Source: Spongilla lacustris
Taxonomy: Eukaryota > Porifera > Demospongiae > Spongillida > Spongillidae
Reading direction: 5' to 3'
DNA: 64,000 nt
Assembly: GCA_949361645.1 (NCBI GenBank)
Contig: OX442437.1
Coordinates: forward strand, 3,244,296 to 3,308,295
Below the pieces are notes generated by a model that was given only the letters and a program-made list of their open reading frames with translations, had not been told where the DNA came from and did not search any database. A program made the position numbers and the translations under genes. Shown here piece by piece: positions 12,915 to 25,141 of this stretch. Position 1 is the first letter of the stretch, and each line of letters starts with the position of its first letter.

Positions 12915-13160
12915 CAAAATGTTTTGATGTACCTTGCTCCGTCGTTTGAACATAATCTCAGTGTGAAGAAGTCATTCGGTGAGTAAAATCCACTGACTTT
13001 GGCTCACAAATTTTGCTGTTTTATACATGTGTGTAGTGGAAAAATTGCATGACAATTTAAAGGACATGACATGTAAATGGAACTATCCAACTGTATCTCA
13101 TAACCTTCATGTGACCTTTTATGATATAGGTTCTTACCCTTAGGTGCATATGAGCTGGTA
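12915..13160 (+). pseudogene. Truncated NIPSNAP3-like gene copy
   Basis: The exon at 12915-12978 matches 1249-1312 with both splice sites intact. The next exon begins at 13144 after its acceptor, but after 17 bases (to 13160) the sequence jumps to the 3' flank of copy A. The rest of that exon and the last two exons are gone, so this copy cannot encode the NIPSNAP C-terminus. Confidence 0.8.
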
Positions 13161-14249
13161 TGATTTATTGTATTGTTTTGAGTGCTTCATAAGGTGTTGG
13201 TATTTATTGTAGTCTAAATTAGTTACGTTTTAATGAACATCTAATACTCATCATTTTAAAATGCCAATTGCAATTCCAAAAGGTTTATAGTATGAAAAAT
13301 CAGGACATCTTTGTTTCAGCAATTAATATGGGTGCAAATATGCAATTAATGTGGGTGCAAATGTGCAAGTATTTTATTTGTGTTTTTTCATAGACATGCT
13401 GAACTATTAAAAAATAATTTATTATGTGAAATTTAAAGTAATTTCAATACAGAGTTCCTATTGTTTAAAAAAAAAAACACCCAGTATCCTAGCTTATCAA
13501 TATATTTTCTTACTGGAACATTTGAAAAAATACTTCAAAAACATACCTTGTGTCCAGCTTGAACCTGACACAATGATGAAAGTCATAGTAACTTCCATGG
13601 AAGTGAGTACTAAGGTGCAAATTGGCGCTGTAATGTTTGAAACTACGTCTGAACTAGTGATAATGATGAACTGCTTTCTAATAAACACAATATTATAATG
13701 GTGGTGATTTATTGGACGTTGTCTGCAATGGTGCTGATTTAAATGAATTCAAGGTTTGCAATATATTGTAAACCTTCAAATCAATAAATACTTACAAAGG
13801 CTGCCCCAGCACCTATGGAGGGGAGGGACACCTAAATGAGGCTTGGCATATTATACTTCGTAATGGTTTGTCTTACTTATACCAGTAGAATGGTCCTCAC
13901 TTCCATATAGTGGTACTAATTAATCTATACATATTGACAAAGATAATGTTTATAGGGTAAACTACTTGGCTGCAGTAATGGAAGTATCAAGAACACATGC
14001 AAATGCATGTGAGTGTACAGACCCTTGAAAGAAATGCCAGCACCTACAGATGTAGACCCTTCAAACATGAAAGATTGTTGACTTACTCATTGTACAGACC
14101 CTTCAAAAAAATACTTGTGATCCTCGTGTGGGAAAATGATAATGATTATTAACTGTGACAGATTTAGGGCTATCCTTGATATGTTGATCATTCATTGTGA
14201 CACTGAGTTCATACATGATGGTGTAGATTTCATTACAGGCACTAGATAC

Positions 14250-14369
14250 CTGCCCAATTTGAGTAGCAGCCTGGGCTGCTGGGAACATTGAAAAAAGAGA
14301 AGGTACTGTTGTCTGGGGCCACAGGGCAGGTGCTTTCACTTGTATGTTATTGCATTGATGCAACCGTTC
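14250..14369 (-). other. Exon-like minus-strand segment
   Basis: Read on the minus strand, an acceptor (TTTCCTAG) at 14370-14371 is followed by 120 open bases ending at a donor GTATCT. The diverged counterpart in copy A (about 5527-5634) keeps the acceptor and most of the frame. No family is recognised and no neighbouring exon was found, so it may be chance. Confidence 0.2.
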
Positions 14370-15003
14370 CTAGGAAACTTTAGCTTCAACCACCACACCA
14401 AAACTTGTATTTATGACTGGACATGAGGTGGACAATTCAACTTCCAATTCAAACGGTGAGAAAACTTCCAATACAGTTTTGTGATACAAATCTAATTGCA
14501 AGGCTGTTTTTATTCACGTGGAATTAGACACACACTTTTTTTGTTGCTTTTTTGAGCCCTCTCGTCAACGAGCAAGTCATTTACGGAAACCGCGCATGAC
14601 GAATCACGTGCGCCATAGACCTGAATCGCACCTTTGCAAGGGGGCGGAATTGAAGGCTTGAATAGAAGCCTTGAATGTCACAAGGTAACGAAACACGTCT
14701 TTTCAAGTTTAAATGAAGTAATTGTACTTTGGGGACAAAATCCGTTGATCTGTAATCGCTCATAGTCTATTATGTGCCCATCGCTTTGTAGTTTGCGTAT
14801 AGCATCTTCAGAAACCTCGCTGTGACGTTTGGGGTACCCTTACTCAGTTACTCTCTGGGACAGCCACGTGCACGCGTACGGCTCTGGCGTAGTGTTACGA
14901 TGGTAGCTGGTTTAGATATAGTATTTTGGTAGAGCTATGTTGTTGTGTGCCCATTACATGCTTGTAAAGGCAAGCCACGTTCCATTTGTTCTGTGAATTT
15001 CTT

Positions 15004-15131
15004 CAAAGGAGATAGAAAATTGGAGCTTAATTCGATCGGTGCATTACATTAATTTATAATGTAATGCATTACATTAATTCATAATGTTAATGTAATGCAC
15101 CGATCGAAGCTCCAATTTTCGATCTCCTTTG
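15004..15131. repeat. Local inverted duplication inside copy B
   Basis: About 45 bp from 15004 (CAAAGGAGATAG onward) reappears reverse-complemented, ending at 15131, around an AT-rich centre with TAATGTAATGCA-type repeats. Copy A has only the left arm, so the inverted arm arose after the duplication. Confidence 0.85.
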
Positions 15132-15289
15132 AATCTTATATATGGCTTTAGGATCTTATGGCGCTGACTCTTTCCTACACGTTTTCTGATATAATTAAGT
15201 TCTTATAAGATCCTTATTATTTTTTTTCTGCTAGGGTAAAAGAACGCGGAGAAAAGGGAAAGTGGCAAGTGGGAGCGCTTTTAATTGTA

Positions 15290-15605
15290 TGTGCCTGTTC
15301 AACATTTTTATTACCCGACCGCTTCTACTGATTCTCTGTCCTGGGACGCTACTGACTGAGACGCCTTTCCTTGGACTTGCTTGCACCTCCTCTTGCTTCT
15401 CTTCCTTGTTCGTCCCAGCTGCTTGTCCTTGCCTCAGCCAGAGACAGTATCTCTGCAGCCTGTTTTAAAGCTCCTGACCATAGTCATGATCAAGATCCAG
15501 CAGATCATCCAGTAGTGAAATCACTCTGCATGTGTCTCCTCCCCCCTCTCGCATTTGACTGGTGGCTTGATTCAATCGTTCACCGGCCATGCTGAATGAG
15601 GATAT
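15290..15605 (-). other. Coding-like but broken minus-strand segment
   Basis: On the minus strand a frame from about 15592 gives an acidic and leucine-rich stretch (LLDDLLDLDHDYGQEL) that hits a stop, then continues in another frame (LKQAAEILSLAEARTSSW). The codon usage looks coding, but the frame is broken. It is probably a transposon or gene fragment. Family not recognised. Confidence 0.25.
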
Positions 15606-15837
15606 CAAGGGTCACACATCCTCCAGTCCATCATGGGTGCATATCAAATTTGATGGATCCCAGTCCTTTTCTATATCAAGTTGATGCATGTACATGTCAT
15701 TGTAGTGCAAAGTCTAATTGCTATGTCTCTGCTGATTGACAGTCACATGTGCTCACACTACACACAGGCAGTTGAGACTACAATTGAAATACCAACACTT
15801 CTCAACTTAATCAGTTGAACGGTTGGACCTAGACTTG

Positions 15838-15931
15838 TCCCAGGCCCTGTTTTTATTAAAGTTCCGGGGGGGGGGGGGGGGGGGGGTGGTGAAAAACAAC
15901 CCCGTAACTTTAATAAAAACAGGGCCTGGGG
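15838..15931. mobile_element. Small foldback element with a long G-tract
   Basis: Arms reading CAGGCCCTGTTTTTATTAAA and its reverse complement (about 15905-15930) enclose a run of more than 20 G. The CAGG termini resemble hAT-type ends. No clear target duplication was found. Confidence 0.7.
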
Positions 15932-16283
15932 ATGAGGCTAGGTTGCAATTGGACCACACAATATTCTGTGCAGTTTAATAATCCTGTCCAGGATATTCTA
16001 GCACTCTCACTCTGGTAACAAACCTATTTAGTCCATCTTGTGTCATGTGTCTGTTGTAAAAAAATTGTAAGTACTACAATTCTAACCGCTTGTAAGGATT
16101 CGTTCTAGGCGTTACTGAATTAGTGTTGATTGGTCCCGTTCCAATCCCTCTCCATGTATATATATTATCTCAGCTAATATAGTCTAAATCAGCACGTAAC
16201 GCCCTCGCTACGCTCGGGATTCTACATTTATATAAGGGCCACGGTATAATAGTGTAAATATAGTGTCATTTGGGAAAGTTTAC

Positions 16284-17082
16284 GAGAAAAGGGACCTAGC
16301 GTGTATTATAAAAAAAAGTATAATAAAAATGCATTACGTTTGATTTGCTATAACTTCCGAACAGTTAACGCTACCAACTTCCTATTTTCAACACTTCATA
16401 CTGCACCATTTCTCTATGGTAAAATACATTTTGGAGTCTTGCACTTGCTCCGTGTCAGTATTGCAAGTTCGATACCCCACTGGGTTCAAACCCGCCATAA
16501 CTTTCGGTAGGAGTAATCAATTCGCTTCAAATTCGGTTCGTAGGTAGAGAGGTCCTATACCTATCGATTTATTCTGTTCGTTGATTTTTATGCCATCCGT
16601 TACGGAGATACAGTTGAACAAACTACGTGCACATTTTCCCGCTTGATTCGCGCCAATGTTATAATCCCCGCCTCCCCATACATTGAGCGGAACGCAATTT
16701 GCCCAAATCATTGGCGCGAATCGAGCGCGAAAATGGGCACGTAGTTTGTTCAACTGTATCTCCATAATGGATGGCATAAAAATCAACGAACAGAACAAAT
16801 CGATAGGTATAGGACCTCTCTACCTACAAACCGAATTTGAAGCGAATTGATTACTCCTACCGAAAGTTATGGCGGGTTTGAACCCAGTGGGGTATCGAAC
16901 GTTGCAATACTGACACGGAGCAAGTGCAAGACTCCAAAATGTATTTTACCATAGAGAAATGGTGCAGTATGAAGTGTTGAAAATAGGAAGGTGATAGCGT
17001 TAACTGTTCGGAAGTTATAGCAAATCAAACGTAATGCATTTTTATTATACTTTTTTATAATAAACGCTAGGTCCCTTTTCTC
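16284..17082. mobile_element. Long foldback element FB1, about 800 bp
   Basis: Two arms of about 375 bp (16284 to about 16660, and about 16709 to 17082) are near-perfect reverse complements around a short loop. The ends are GAGAAAAGGGACCTAGCG and its complement. Arms differ by only a few substitutions or indels. The inner arm (from CCGTTACGGAGATACAG to GATTCGCGCCAATG) is shared with the element at 20363-21192, so the two belong to one family. Open frames on both strands are mirror images of the palindrome. It lies just upstream of the ENOSF1-like gene. Confidence 0.9.
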
Positions 17083-17260
17083 CCATTTACTCTAGCTAGC
17101 TAGCTCTGTGCGACGCTGATGTTATCGAGGATGTTATTACATTCATTTAATTAACATGCTCCCCCCCCTCCCCAAACAAATCCGCCCCTGAGTGTAGTTA
17201 CAGTTCTGAAACATGACTGTATCAGGATCTTTGTATTAGTTTGTATTGTGTATAGTAGAA

Positions 17261-18628
17261 ATGGCCAAGACCTTTCCACAACTGTGCGAAAAACTGACTA
17301 AAGAGAACGTGATCGAGAATGTGCTGGTGTATGATATCAGGTTTCCAACATCTTTGGAGGCTCATGGCTCTGATGCCATGCACAAGGACCCCGATTACTC
17401 CAACGCCTACGTGGTGATCCACGTGACAGGATTGAAGCACGAGGGGCACGGACTTACCTTCACCCTCGGGCGGGGAACGGACGTAGTGGTATCCGCCATT
17501 CACGCGCTCCTACCTTTAATAATCGGTCAACAGCTGATTACGATCTACACGGACTTTGCCGCCTTCTGGCGCAAACTTACTAGCGAAACGCAGCTGCGGT
17601 GGCTTGGGCCGGAGAAAGGTGTCGTGCATCTTGCTGTGGCCGCCATTATCAATGGCTTGTGGGATTTGTGGGGGAAGATCGAAGAGAAACCGGTGTGGAA
17701 GCTTCTGTCCGACATGACCCCAGAGGAAATCGTGTCCCTAGTCGATTTCCGATACCTGTCCGATGCCATTACCAGGGACGAAGCCCTCGCATTGCTGGCG
17801 AAGAACGTAGCCGGTCGCGCACAACGCGAAGCAGTAATTAGAGAGCGCGGATACCCGTGTTACATCACTTCCGTAGGCTGGCTCGGATACAGTAGCGAGA
17901 AGATAAGGAGTTTATGCAAGGAGGCGCTCGGGAAGGGCTTCAGGGCCTTCAAGATGAAGGTGGGGCAGGACATCGAGGACGACATTGCCCGCGCAGGGAT
18001 AATCCGCGAGCAGATTGGCTGGGACCACCCTCTGATGATGGATGCCAACCAGCGATGGGACGTCCAGGAGTCCATTGACTACATGAAGAAGCTCTCCTGC
18101 TTCAAGCCACTGTGGATCGAGGAGCCCACGAGTCCCGATGACGTCCTCGGACACGCAAAAATAGCCAGCGCTCTCAAACCGCTCGGCATCAAGGTGGCCA
18201 CGGGCGAGCACTGCCAGAATCGCGTGATGTTCAAACAGTTCCTGCAGGCTGGGGCCATGGACTTTTGCCAGATAGACAGCTGCCGGGTAGGAGGAGTCAA
18301 CGAGATAATCTCCATCCTGCTTATGGCGGCAAAGCTGAACGTCCCCGTGTGCCCGCACGCAGGAGGGGTGGGGCTGTGCGAGTACGTTCAGCACCTGTCC
18401 ATCTTCGACTACATATGCGTGTCGGCGACCCAAGATGGCCGCATGTTAGAGTACTCGGAGCACCTGCACGAGCACTTCCTGGACGGGGCAGAGATATCCA
18501 AGGGGAACTACGTGGCCCCGCTGAAGCCAGGGTACTCCAGCGAGATGAGGGAGGAGGCACGTCAGCAGTATACGTACCCGGGAGGTCCAGTGTGGCGGGA
18601 TCTGAAGGCAAGGGGGTGCACGAAATAG
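17261..18628 (+). CDS. ENOSF1: Mitochondrial enolase superfamily member 1-like (L-fuconate dehydratase family), intronless
   Basis: One uninterrupted frame of 455 residues (human ENOSF1 is 443). I start at the ATG at 17261, in good context (GAAATGG); the frame is open upstream but its earlier start-like codon is TTG. Mandelate-racemase subgroup signatures are all present: base lysines K231 and K233 (FKMKVG), metal ligands D261 (MMDANQRWD), E287 (WIEEP) and E316 (ATGEH), the Asp339-His366 dyad (QIDSCRVGG, CPHAGG), and E397. By family this should dehydrate L-fuconate to 2-keto-3-deoxy-L-fuconate in L-fucose catabolism. The C-terminal block YSSEM...QYTYPGG..W also matches the family. No introns occur, unlike its neighbours, and GC is higher than in the surroundings. 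A TATAG acceptor-like site just before the ATG allows a 5' UTR intron. Tail to tail with SUB1. Confidence 0.93.
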   Translation: MAKTFPQLCEKLTKENVIENVLVYDIRFPTSLEAHGSDAMHKDPDYSNAYVVIHVTGLKHEGHGLTFTLGRGTDVVVSAIHALLPLIIGQQLITIYTDFAAFWRKLTSETQLRWLGPEKGVVHLAVAAIINGLWDLWGKIEEKPVWKLLSDMTPEEIVSLVDFRYLSDAITRDEALALLAKNVAGRAQREAVIRERGYPCYITSVGWLGYSSEKIRSLCKEALGKGFRAFKMKVGQDIEDDIARAGIIREQIGWDHPLMMDANQRWDVQESIDYMKKLSCFKPLWIEEPTSPDDVLGHAKIASALKPLGIKVATGEHCQNRVMFKQFLQAGAMDFCQIDSCRVGGVNEIISILLMAAKLNVPVCPHAGGVGLCEYVQHLSIFDYICVSATQDGRMLEYSEHLHEHFLDGAEISKGNYVAPLKPGYSSEMREEARQQYTYPGGPVWRDLKARGCTK

Positions 18629-18832
18629 AAATGCCTGCAAAATTAGGACGTTAGGTTCCATTGTAGCATGTATAACACACATTTTGTCCTACGAAGTTGG
18701 AATTGTAACGCTTTGATATATACAACCAGCACAAAGAAAGAGCATAAAGGGTTAAATGTTGTACACAAAAGAACACATGTATGAACACAATGAGTAGATA
18801 GTTGCAGCCAAAAGTTTGACAAAGTGTGCAAG

Positions 18833-19761
18833 TCACTTTACTAGTTTGCTGTCGATGTCTGGAATGGCACTTTTAAGCTTCTCCCATTGGTCCACAGAGA
18901 GTGATATTCCTACGAAAAGGTTTAGAGACTAAATAAACTTCAATTGCTGCAAGCACACGTGTACCTTTCTTGCCAGGTTTTCTTTCTCCATCGTCATCAA
19001 TCCAGTACTCACGTATGTCAATCAAGTACTTACCCTTGAATAAACGAACGTTGACAAAACGTTTTGCTGACAGCTAGAAAAATGAAATTTCATATATGAT
19101 GTGCAGCATGAACTTGCACATGTATCTAGGGATATAGGGAGCTCAATTATCATTGTTAGTATGCACATGTGGACAGTACCAGTGGTGTTCAACACAATCA
19201 GTGGTCCAAACAAGACATGCCCACAGTCTGGATCTCACAGACATTCACTGCAGTGCTATTTCATCCTCTTCATGTGCTTCTACATACACACCCCATTACC
19301 CCTGACCATCCAATTACCCCTGATCACTCCATTACCCCTGACCATCCCGTTACCCCTGACCACCCCCGTTACCCCTGACCACCCTGTTACCCCTGACCAC
19401 CCTGTTACCCCTGATCACCCCGTTACTCCTGACCCACCCCATTACCCCTGACCACCCCGTTACTCCTGACCCACCCCATTACCCCTGACCACCCAATTAC
19501 CCTAACCACCCCATCACCCCTGACCACCCAATTACCCTAACCACCCCATCACCCCTGACCACCATTACCCCCGACCTTTAATATACAGAGTAGCATACCT
19601 GGCCCTCTTTACTTGTAGCATGACATATAACGATTAATTATTTTTTTATCTGTTTCATCATGTGATTTTTTTTCTTTTAGGGGATGGAGAACGACATGAC
19701 AGTGGATGTATTCCCCCCCCCCCCCCCCCCCCCCCCCCAAAGAGGAAAATGATAATAGTAC

Positions 19762-19805
<44 letters not shown>

Positions 19806-22800
19806 CACACACAAAATACCAGTGAGCAGAACAGCGTAAAAAATGTAAACAAAACAAGAGCAAATATGTAAACATGGAACAAATATGTAAACACACATTA
19901 CATGTAAACAGGAAATAACAAGCCACACAAATGTTCGAATGTCTGAATGAAGGTAGACCAGTTTTATCAACACAATGACAATACATCACATACCAAGGTT
20001 AGACAATATAGTTCTGAGCATTACCAATTACCATGACAGGACTCAGCAGTCCTTCAGGTCATCACTCATGATATCATGCAATTCTTGCTAAAAACCACAG
20101 CTCAAGGGTTTTGATTGGAGATGTATATATATTCAAGGTCTATCTATATTTAGACTTAACAAGGTACTAGGCCAGCATGCATAGGGGGCATGGCAGACAA
20201 GGTACTAGGCCAGCATGCGTAGGGGGCATGGCAGACAAGGTACTAGGCCAGCATGCGTAGGGGGCATGGCAGACAAGGTACTAGGCCAGCGTGCATAGGG
20301 GGCATGGCAGACAAGGTGCAAAGAAGCAACAATACGAAGAGCTCCAACAGGATGTAGGACTACATATGGGACAGTGTCCAGCAAAATCGGGCTTGTGGGG
20401 TTATAATTTTATCACTATAAAAATTGCACGTTGTACTAAACAACACATCTTCGCGATGGTATTACCTTTTCCTTTCAAATTTCATACACTTGTTTCCACA
20501 CCATTTCTCTGTGTGAAAATCGATTTTTGTGATCTATACATCTTCCGTGCCGTGGATACAACAATCGTTAACCCCGCGGGTTAGAAATCCACATTTCTCC
20601 ACGTACGAGTGTTGAAAACGTGTCAAATTCGGAGTGTGCATAGAGGAGTCCTGTAGCAATTGATTTGTTCTGTTCGTTAGTTTCTGAATCATCCGTTACG
20701 GAGATACAGTTGAGCGAACTACAGGCATATTTTCCCGCTTGATTCGCGCCAATGATATAATCACCGCCTTCCCATTCACTGAGACGCGATTTGTCAAAAT
20801 CATTGGTGCGAATCAAGCGGGAAAACGTGCCCGTAGTTTGTTCAACTGTATCTCCGTAACGGATGATATAGATATTAACGAACAGAACAAATCAATAGCT
20901 ACAGGACTCCTCTATGTGCAACCCAAATTTGACGCGTTTTCAACACTCGTACGCGGAGAAATGAGGAATTCTAACCCGCGGGGTTAACTATTGTTGTATC
21001 CACGGCACGGAAAATGTGTAGATCACAAACATCGATTTTCACACAGAGAAATGGTGTGGAAACAAGTGTACGAAATTTGAAAGGAAAACGTAGTACCGTC
21101 GCGACGATGTGTTGTTTAGTACAACGTGCAATTTTTATGGTGATAAAACTATAACCCCACAAGCCCGATTTTGCTGGACACTGTCCCATATGAAGATAAG
21201 CTGAAAAAGCAAAGGGTCTCCATCATGCAATAAAATGGCCGCAGGATATTCATAATATAAAAATGCTGCTCCTCCCATCTGTACACCCTCACAACCATTT
21301 TAATATTCAACATGCAAAGTGCTTTTTGAAATGACTGAATTTGTATTATATCCTTTAACTCCTCTACCTCCACACGATGACTGTTATACACAACTCTACA
21401 GTCATTGTCCATCTCAGTTAATAAAAGACTTGGATTTGACGACCTATCTGTGTCGTCTCTGCTAAAACCTGACATAGTTTCCGAAGCGGGACACACAGCA
21501 GGCTCTGCAGTTTTTGCCACAGAACAGCGAAAGATACTAGCAAATTCAGGGATTTGTGCAGAACTAGGCTGGAGCTGCATACCCCTTGTTGTTGAATCAT
21601 TCAGGGCCTGGGGCCAACTTGTCTCTGACACTTTCAAGAAACTTGCTTCCCGCCTTTCAGTTCAGGTTAACTCCTCCACTTCCACCACTCTGGACAGCAT
21701 TTATTCCAGACTAAACCTTTCCTTTGTGCGTTCGAATGCCAGAGTATTTCTTGCAAGGGCAGGTCCCCGTGCTTAAGTCTCAGACCTCTACTTAGATGGT
21801 TGACTCATACATAGTTACATAGTTTACTAGTTAAATATTGAAATTTGTGTTTAACATGTATTGTGAGGTTTCATATATAATGAATTTATTGAGTTATGTT
21901 CAAACTAAGTAACAACTTTCCATTCAAGAAAGTATTGTGCATGGCTTGTGATATGGATGATAATTCAACTGAAAGATACAAATAAACATTGCCCACCCCC
22001 TCCCAAAACGGGTACTACTACAAAATAACTAATTGTAAAACTGTCAGAAGAAAATTTATATCTCTGGTATCTAGCAATTCATGGACCATTTTAAAAATGC
22101 TATTTAGTGACAAATGTTAATATTATCTCATTCCACTGACAAGTTACAAAGCTCTAAAGTAGCAGTATACGACACTCTTAGTAACTGAGACAGACAAATA
22201 AATATCAATGATTTAATCACCAGGGAATGACATGGTCACTCAAAGTAATCAATTTTCAGTATGTGATAATGCTTCATCTTTTGAGCACGATTGATCATCT
22301 AGAGGTAATGCCATCTAACTTTAGGGTACTTTTCACAGGTGCAAAAAACAATTGTTGATGCCATCACCAGCCCAGTAGCAGGTCATGCAGATGCTCCCCT
22401 AGGGACCACTGAACCTGGTATTTAAGTGTGAACTATTTGCCTCTATGTGTGCTCATAAATGCAAATTTATCTAATTTGGTGTTCTAAGATTAAACACTGC
22501 TTTAGTGCTGCCATACATGAGGCAATGTCTGCAACTCAAATAAATAGCGTTAATGTCTATTGTCCTGAATGTCCACCCGGGGGTACAATTGGACACCCAG
22601 GTAGACAGCAAAAAATGTTTTTGCCGTTCGGTCACGGAAGGGACCTGGTTGCATTTAACAGTACTGGCTTACAGAACAAGTCTTTTCAGGATCGGGCCGA
22701 GATAAGTAAGGCTTAAATCCTTTCGGTACTCATAAAACGACCCGTGCTAGCAGACCTATCCATTACGCTTCGTGCGGATCGGTCAGCTAGAGCGTAATGG

Positions 22801-25095
22801 CTAATGCATTGGTCCGCTAGCACGGGTCGTTTTACGAGTACCGAAAGGATTTAAGCCTTACTTATCTCGGCCCGATCCTGAAAAGACTTGTTCTGTAAGC
22901 CAGTACCGTTTAATGCAGCCAGGTCCCTTCCGTGACCGAACGGCAAAAACTTTTTTTGCTGTCCATCAGGGTGTCCAATTGTACCCCCGGGTGGACATTC
23001 AGGACAATAGACATTAATATTTCGTTAAAATATTATTATAGTTTGCTGGTGGTTTACTGAAAATTTATCCATATTGCGGGAAGATAAACAAGAACGTCTA
23101 ACAAGCGTAGATATCATATATGCAGAAGAAGACAGAGCACAGTTATAATCTTTAATGACAGATTGACCACACGCCTACAATGTGGGCGAAAAACCTAAAT
23201 GTATGCGCTCCACTGTGACTTCTGGTCCTCACATTCAATGGTGTATAAAACTTACGACTAGAATAATGTAACACTACTCAGCATGATAAAGGCAAGGCTT
23301 TTTGGCAATAAATGAATTCAATTGTTTTAATTAAGCGCTTGACTTCTAATACCTACTATTCCTCACAGGTAGCTGTTTTGACAGCCATCATTTCTAAGAT
23401 GACAGTGAACTGTTTCGTGGTTATATTCATTGCAAGATGAAGCTACAATGTGCGCACGCTAGTTGGAGATCGTGTGTGTCTGGCAACAGGAGGTGAAATT
23501 CTATCTTTCTAAAAAGCAAAAAAGCTTCAAGCAAGGTTTTTAGTAAATTGGAACGAGTAAATGAGGGGCATGTCCCAATCAGAGCGTACACAGCAGCTGG
23601 CATTTTCTGCCTCCACCTTGCAAGTAGCCTTCTTTGCTGTATTGATCATCAAGCGTTGGCTGGCTGGTCATTTGTTGGAATTAAGTGATTTGTAACGCCT
23701 ACATGTACCTACATGTCTATCATTAAGAAGGTTAAGTTATGTTGCTTATGTGCCAGTACTGTTAGACCTTATGCAATAGGTCTGAGCAGGTTTTAAGATA
23801 ATTACTACAACTGTGTGGTTTACATACGCATTTAGTTGTGTTACATAATAGCTACACAGCTGAATAAACCAACCAGAGGTGACACTTAGCTTAAAACAAT
23901 CATGTCTCATCTTGCTGCAACCTGTTAGTTTGCTAAGCATGGTTTGCATGTACAGTTTGTTCCATAGCTGATTAATCACCCAGCAGTGGCAGGGGACCCA
24001 GGTAATGTAGTGTGGCGTGCAAAGTGTGAAGCATGGTGCCGAAGGCACCCCGTTCGCAAAGCGGACTGGGGACAAGCTGGATCAATTGTTTTAATCAGAC
24101 CCGTTTGGTGCAATGAAGAGTGTCTGGACAGCACCGTGGGTGTAATTTGAAACCGGATTCGGCTTCGTCGTCAGGCGCTCCGCACCTCATACCCCTGACC
24201 CTAAGCCCTAAAGCCCTAATGTCTTCCTTACGCTTCACGCGCCTTTGGCACTCGGTTAGCAGTGGCAGGGGTACTAAAGAGCTTTAGGCAATCATGAGTC
24301 ATCGATTCCAAGACTTGCAGTAACCTAAGCCACACCCATAGTAATGATATGTCTACCACTGAATTGATCTTGTGAGTACAGTGGTTATCAAGTGTGGTTA
24401 TTAAAATGTACAGGCAGTAGTTATCAAGTGTGGTTATTAAAATGTACAGGCAATGATTATCAAGCATGGCTATTAATACAGGGATACATCATTATGGATG
24501 AGGCCATGAATGGAGCAAGTAAGGAGTTCCCCCTGGCTGATACATATTTGGGTGCAGAATACTGAAGTGAAAATCCATACCACTGCTTAGTTAACATAGT
24601 GTAAATTATTAACCATGGTATGGAATAGATTCTTAACACTGCCATCCCAGAAAGTTTTCGTGCCATAATTTCTCCTTTTCGCTTGTCTCATGGATGCAAC
24701 TTTCCAGAACACAAAGAGCATTGGGATGTATTCAGACATTAGAACCAGTTTGTAGTTGACACGACAGATTTCAGATTGTCGATAAAAGCAATAATAGTGT
24801 TAGCATATAGTACATTTTGTTTTGCCAGTGCCTTTTAATGATTAAATTCTCATAGGATGCGATATGGTGGAATGAGCCCATTATCTTACACTGCTGGTAC
24901 CCGCACACTGCTGGCATGGGTCCATGCCCACACACATACCCACACACGTGACGCATCCCTGGAAGTGCACACCCACATGCATGCAGTTTCAGTCCTCGCG
25001 CGGACACTGTACGGAAGCCGTAGCGGTACAAAACAGTGCAAAGTGTGCGAACTGCACTATGCCCGTAGCGCTTGTGCTGTGCGTGTGTGCTATTG

Positions 25096-25141
<46 letters not shown>

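Larger units (their letters stand above)
11683..15305. repeat. Segmental duplication, copy B (internally deleted)
   Basis: Direct copy of 1-6495 lacking about 3.2 kb relative to copy A (A positions about 1516-4704); the junction is at about 13160. It also carries segments missing from A, for example about 180 bp near 14110-14290 and an inverted duplication at 15004-15131. Confidence 0.85.

Noticed and set aside
16470..16510. GGTTCAAACCC-like box suggesting a tRNA
   Set aside because: Part of the FB1 palindrome. No acceptor stem or anticodon arm can be drawn around it.
17246..17260. Longer start for the ENOSF1-like protein
   Set aside because: The upstream codon is TTG, not ATG. In a eukaryote the ATG at 17261, with good context, is the better start.
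17912..18433. Minus-strand ORFs opposite ENOSF1 (up to 173 residues)
   Set aside because: Shadows of a strongly conserved plus-strand enzyme in GC-rich sequence.
19605..19720. A possible extra SUB1 exon (frame SPSPKRKK or HATSKEGQ on the minus strand)
   Set aside because: Stops interrupt the frame and there is no usable acceptor. The exon at 25249-25308 joins perfectly in phase instead.
16517..20987. Similar ORFs of 82-93 residues in the foldback elements, at first taken for a small gene family
   Set aside because: They occur in mirror image on both arms of palindromes and lack protein features. The similarity is that of the DNA repeat.
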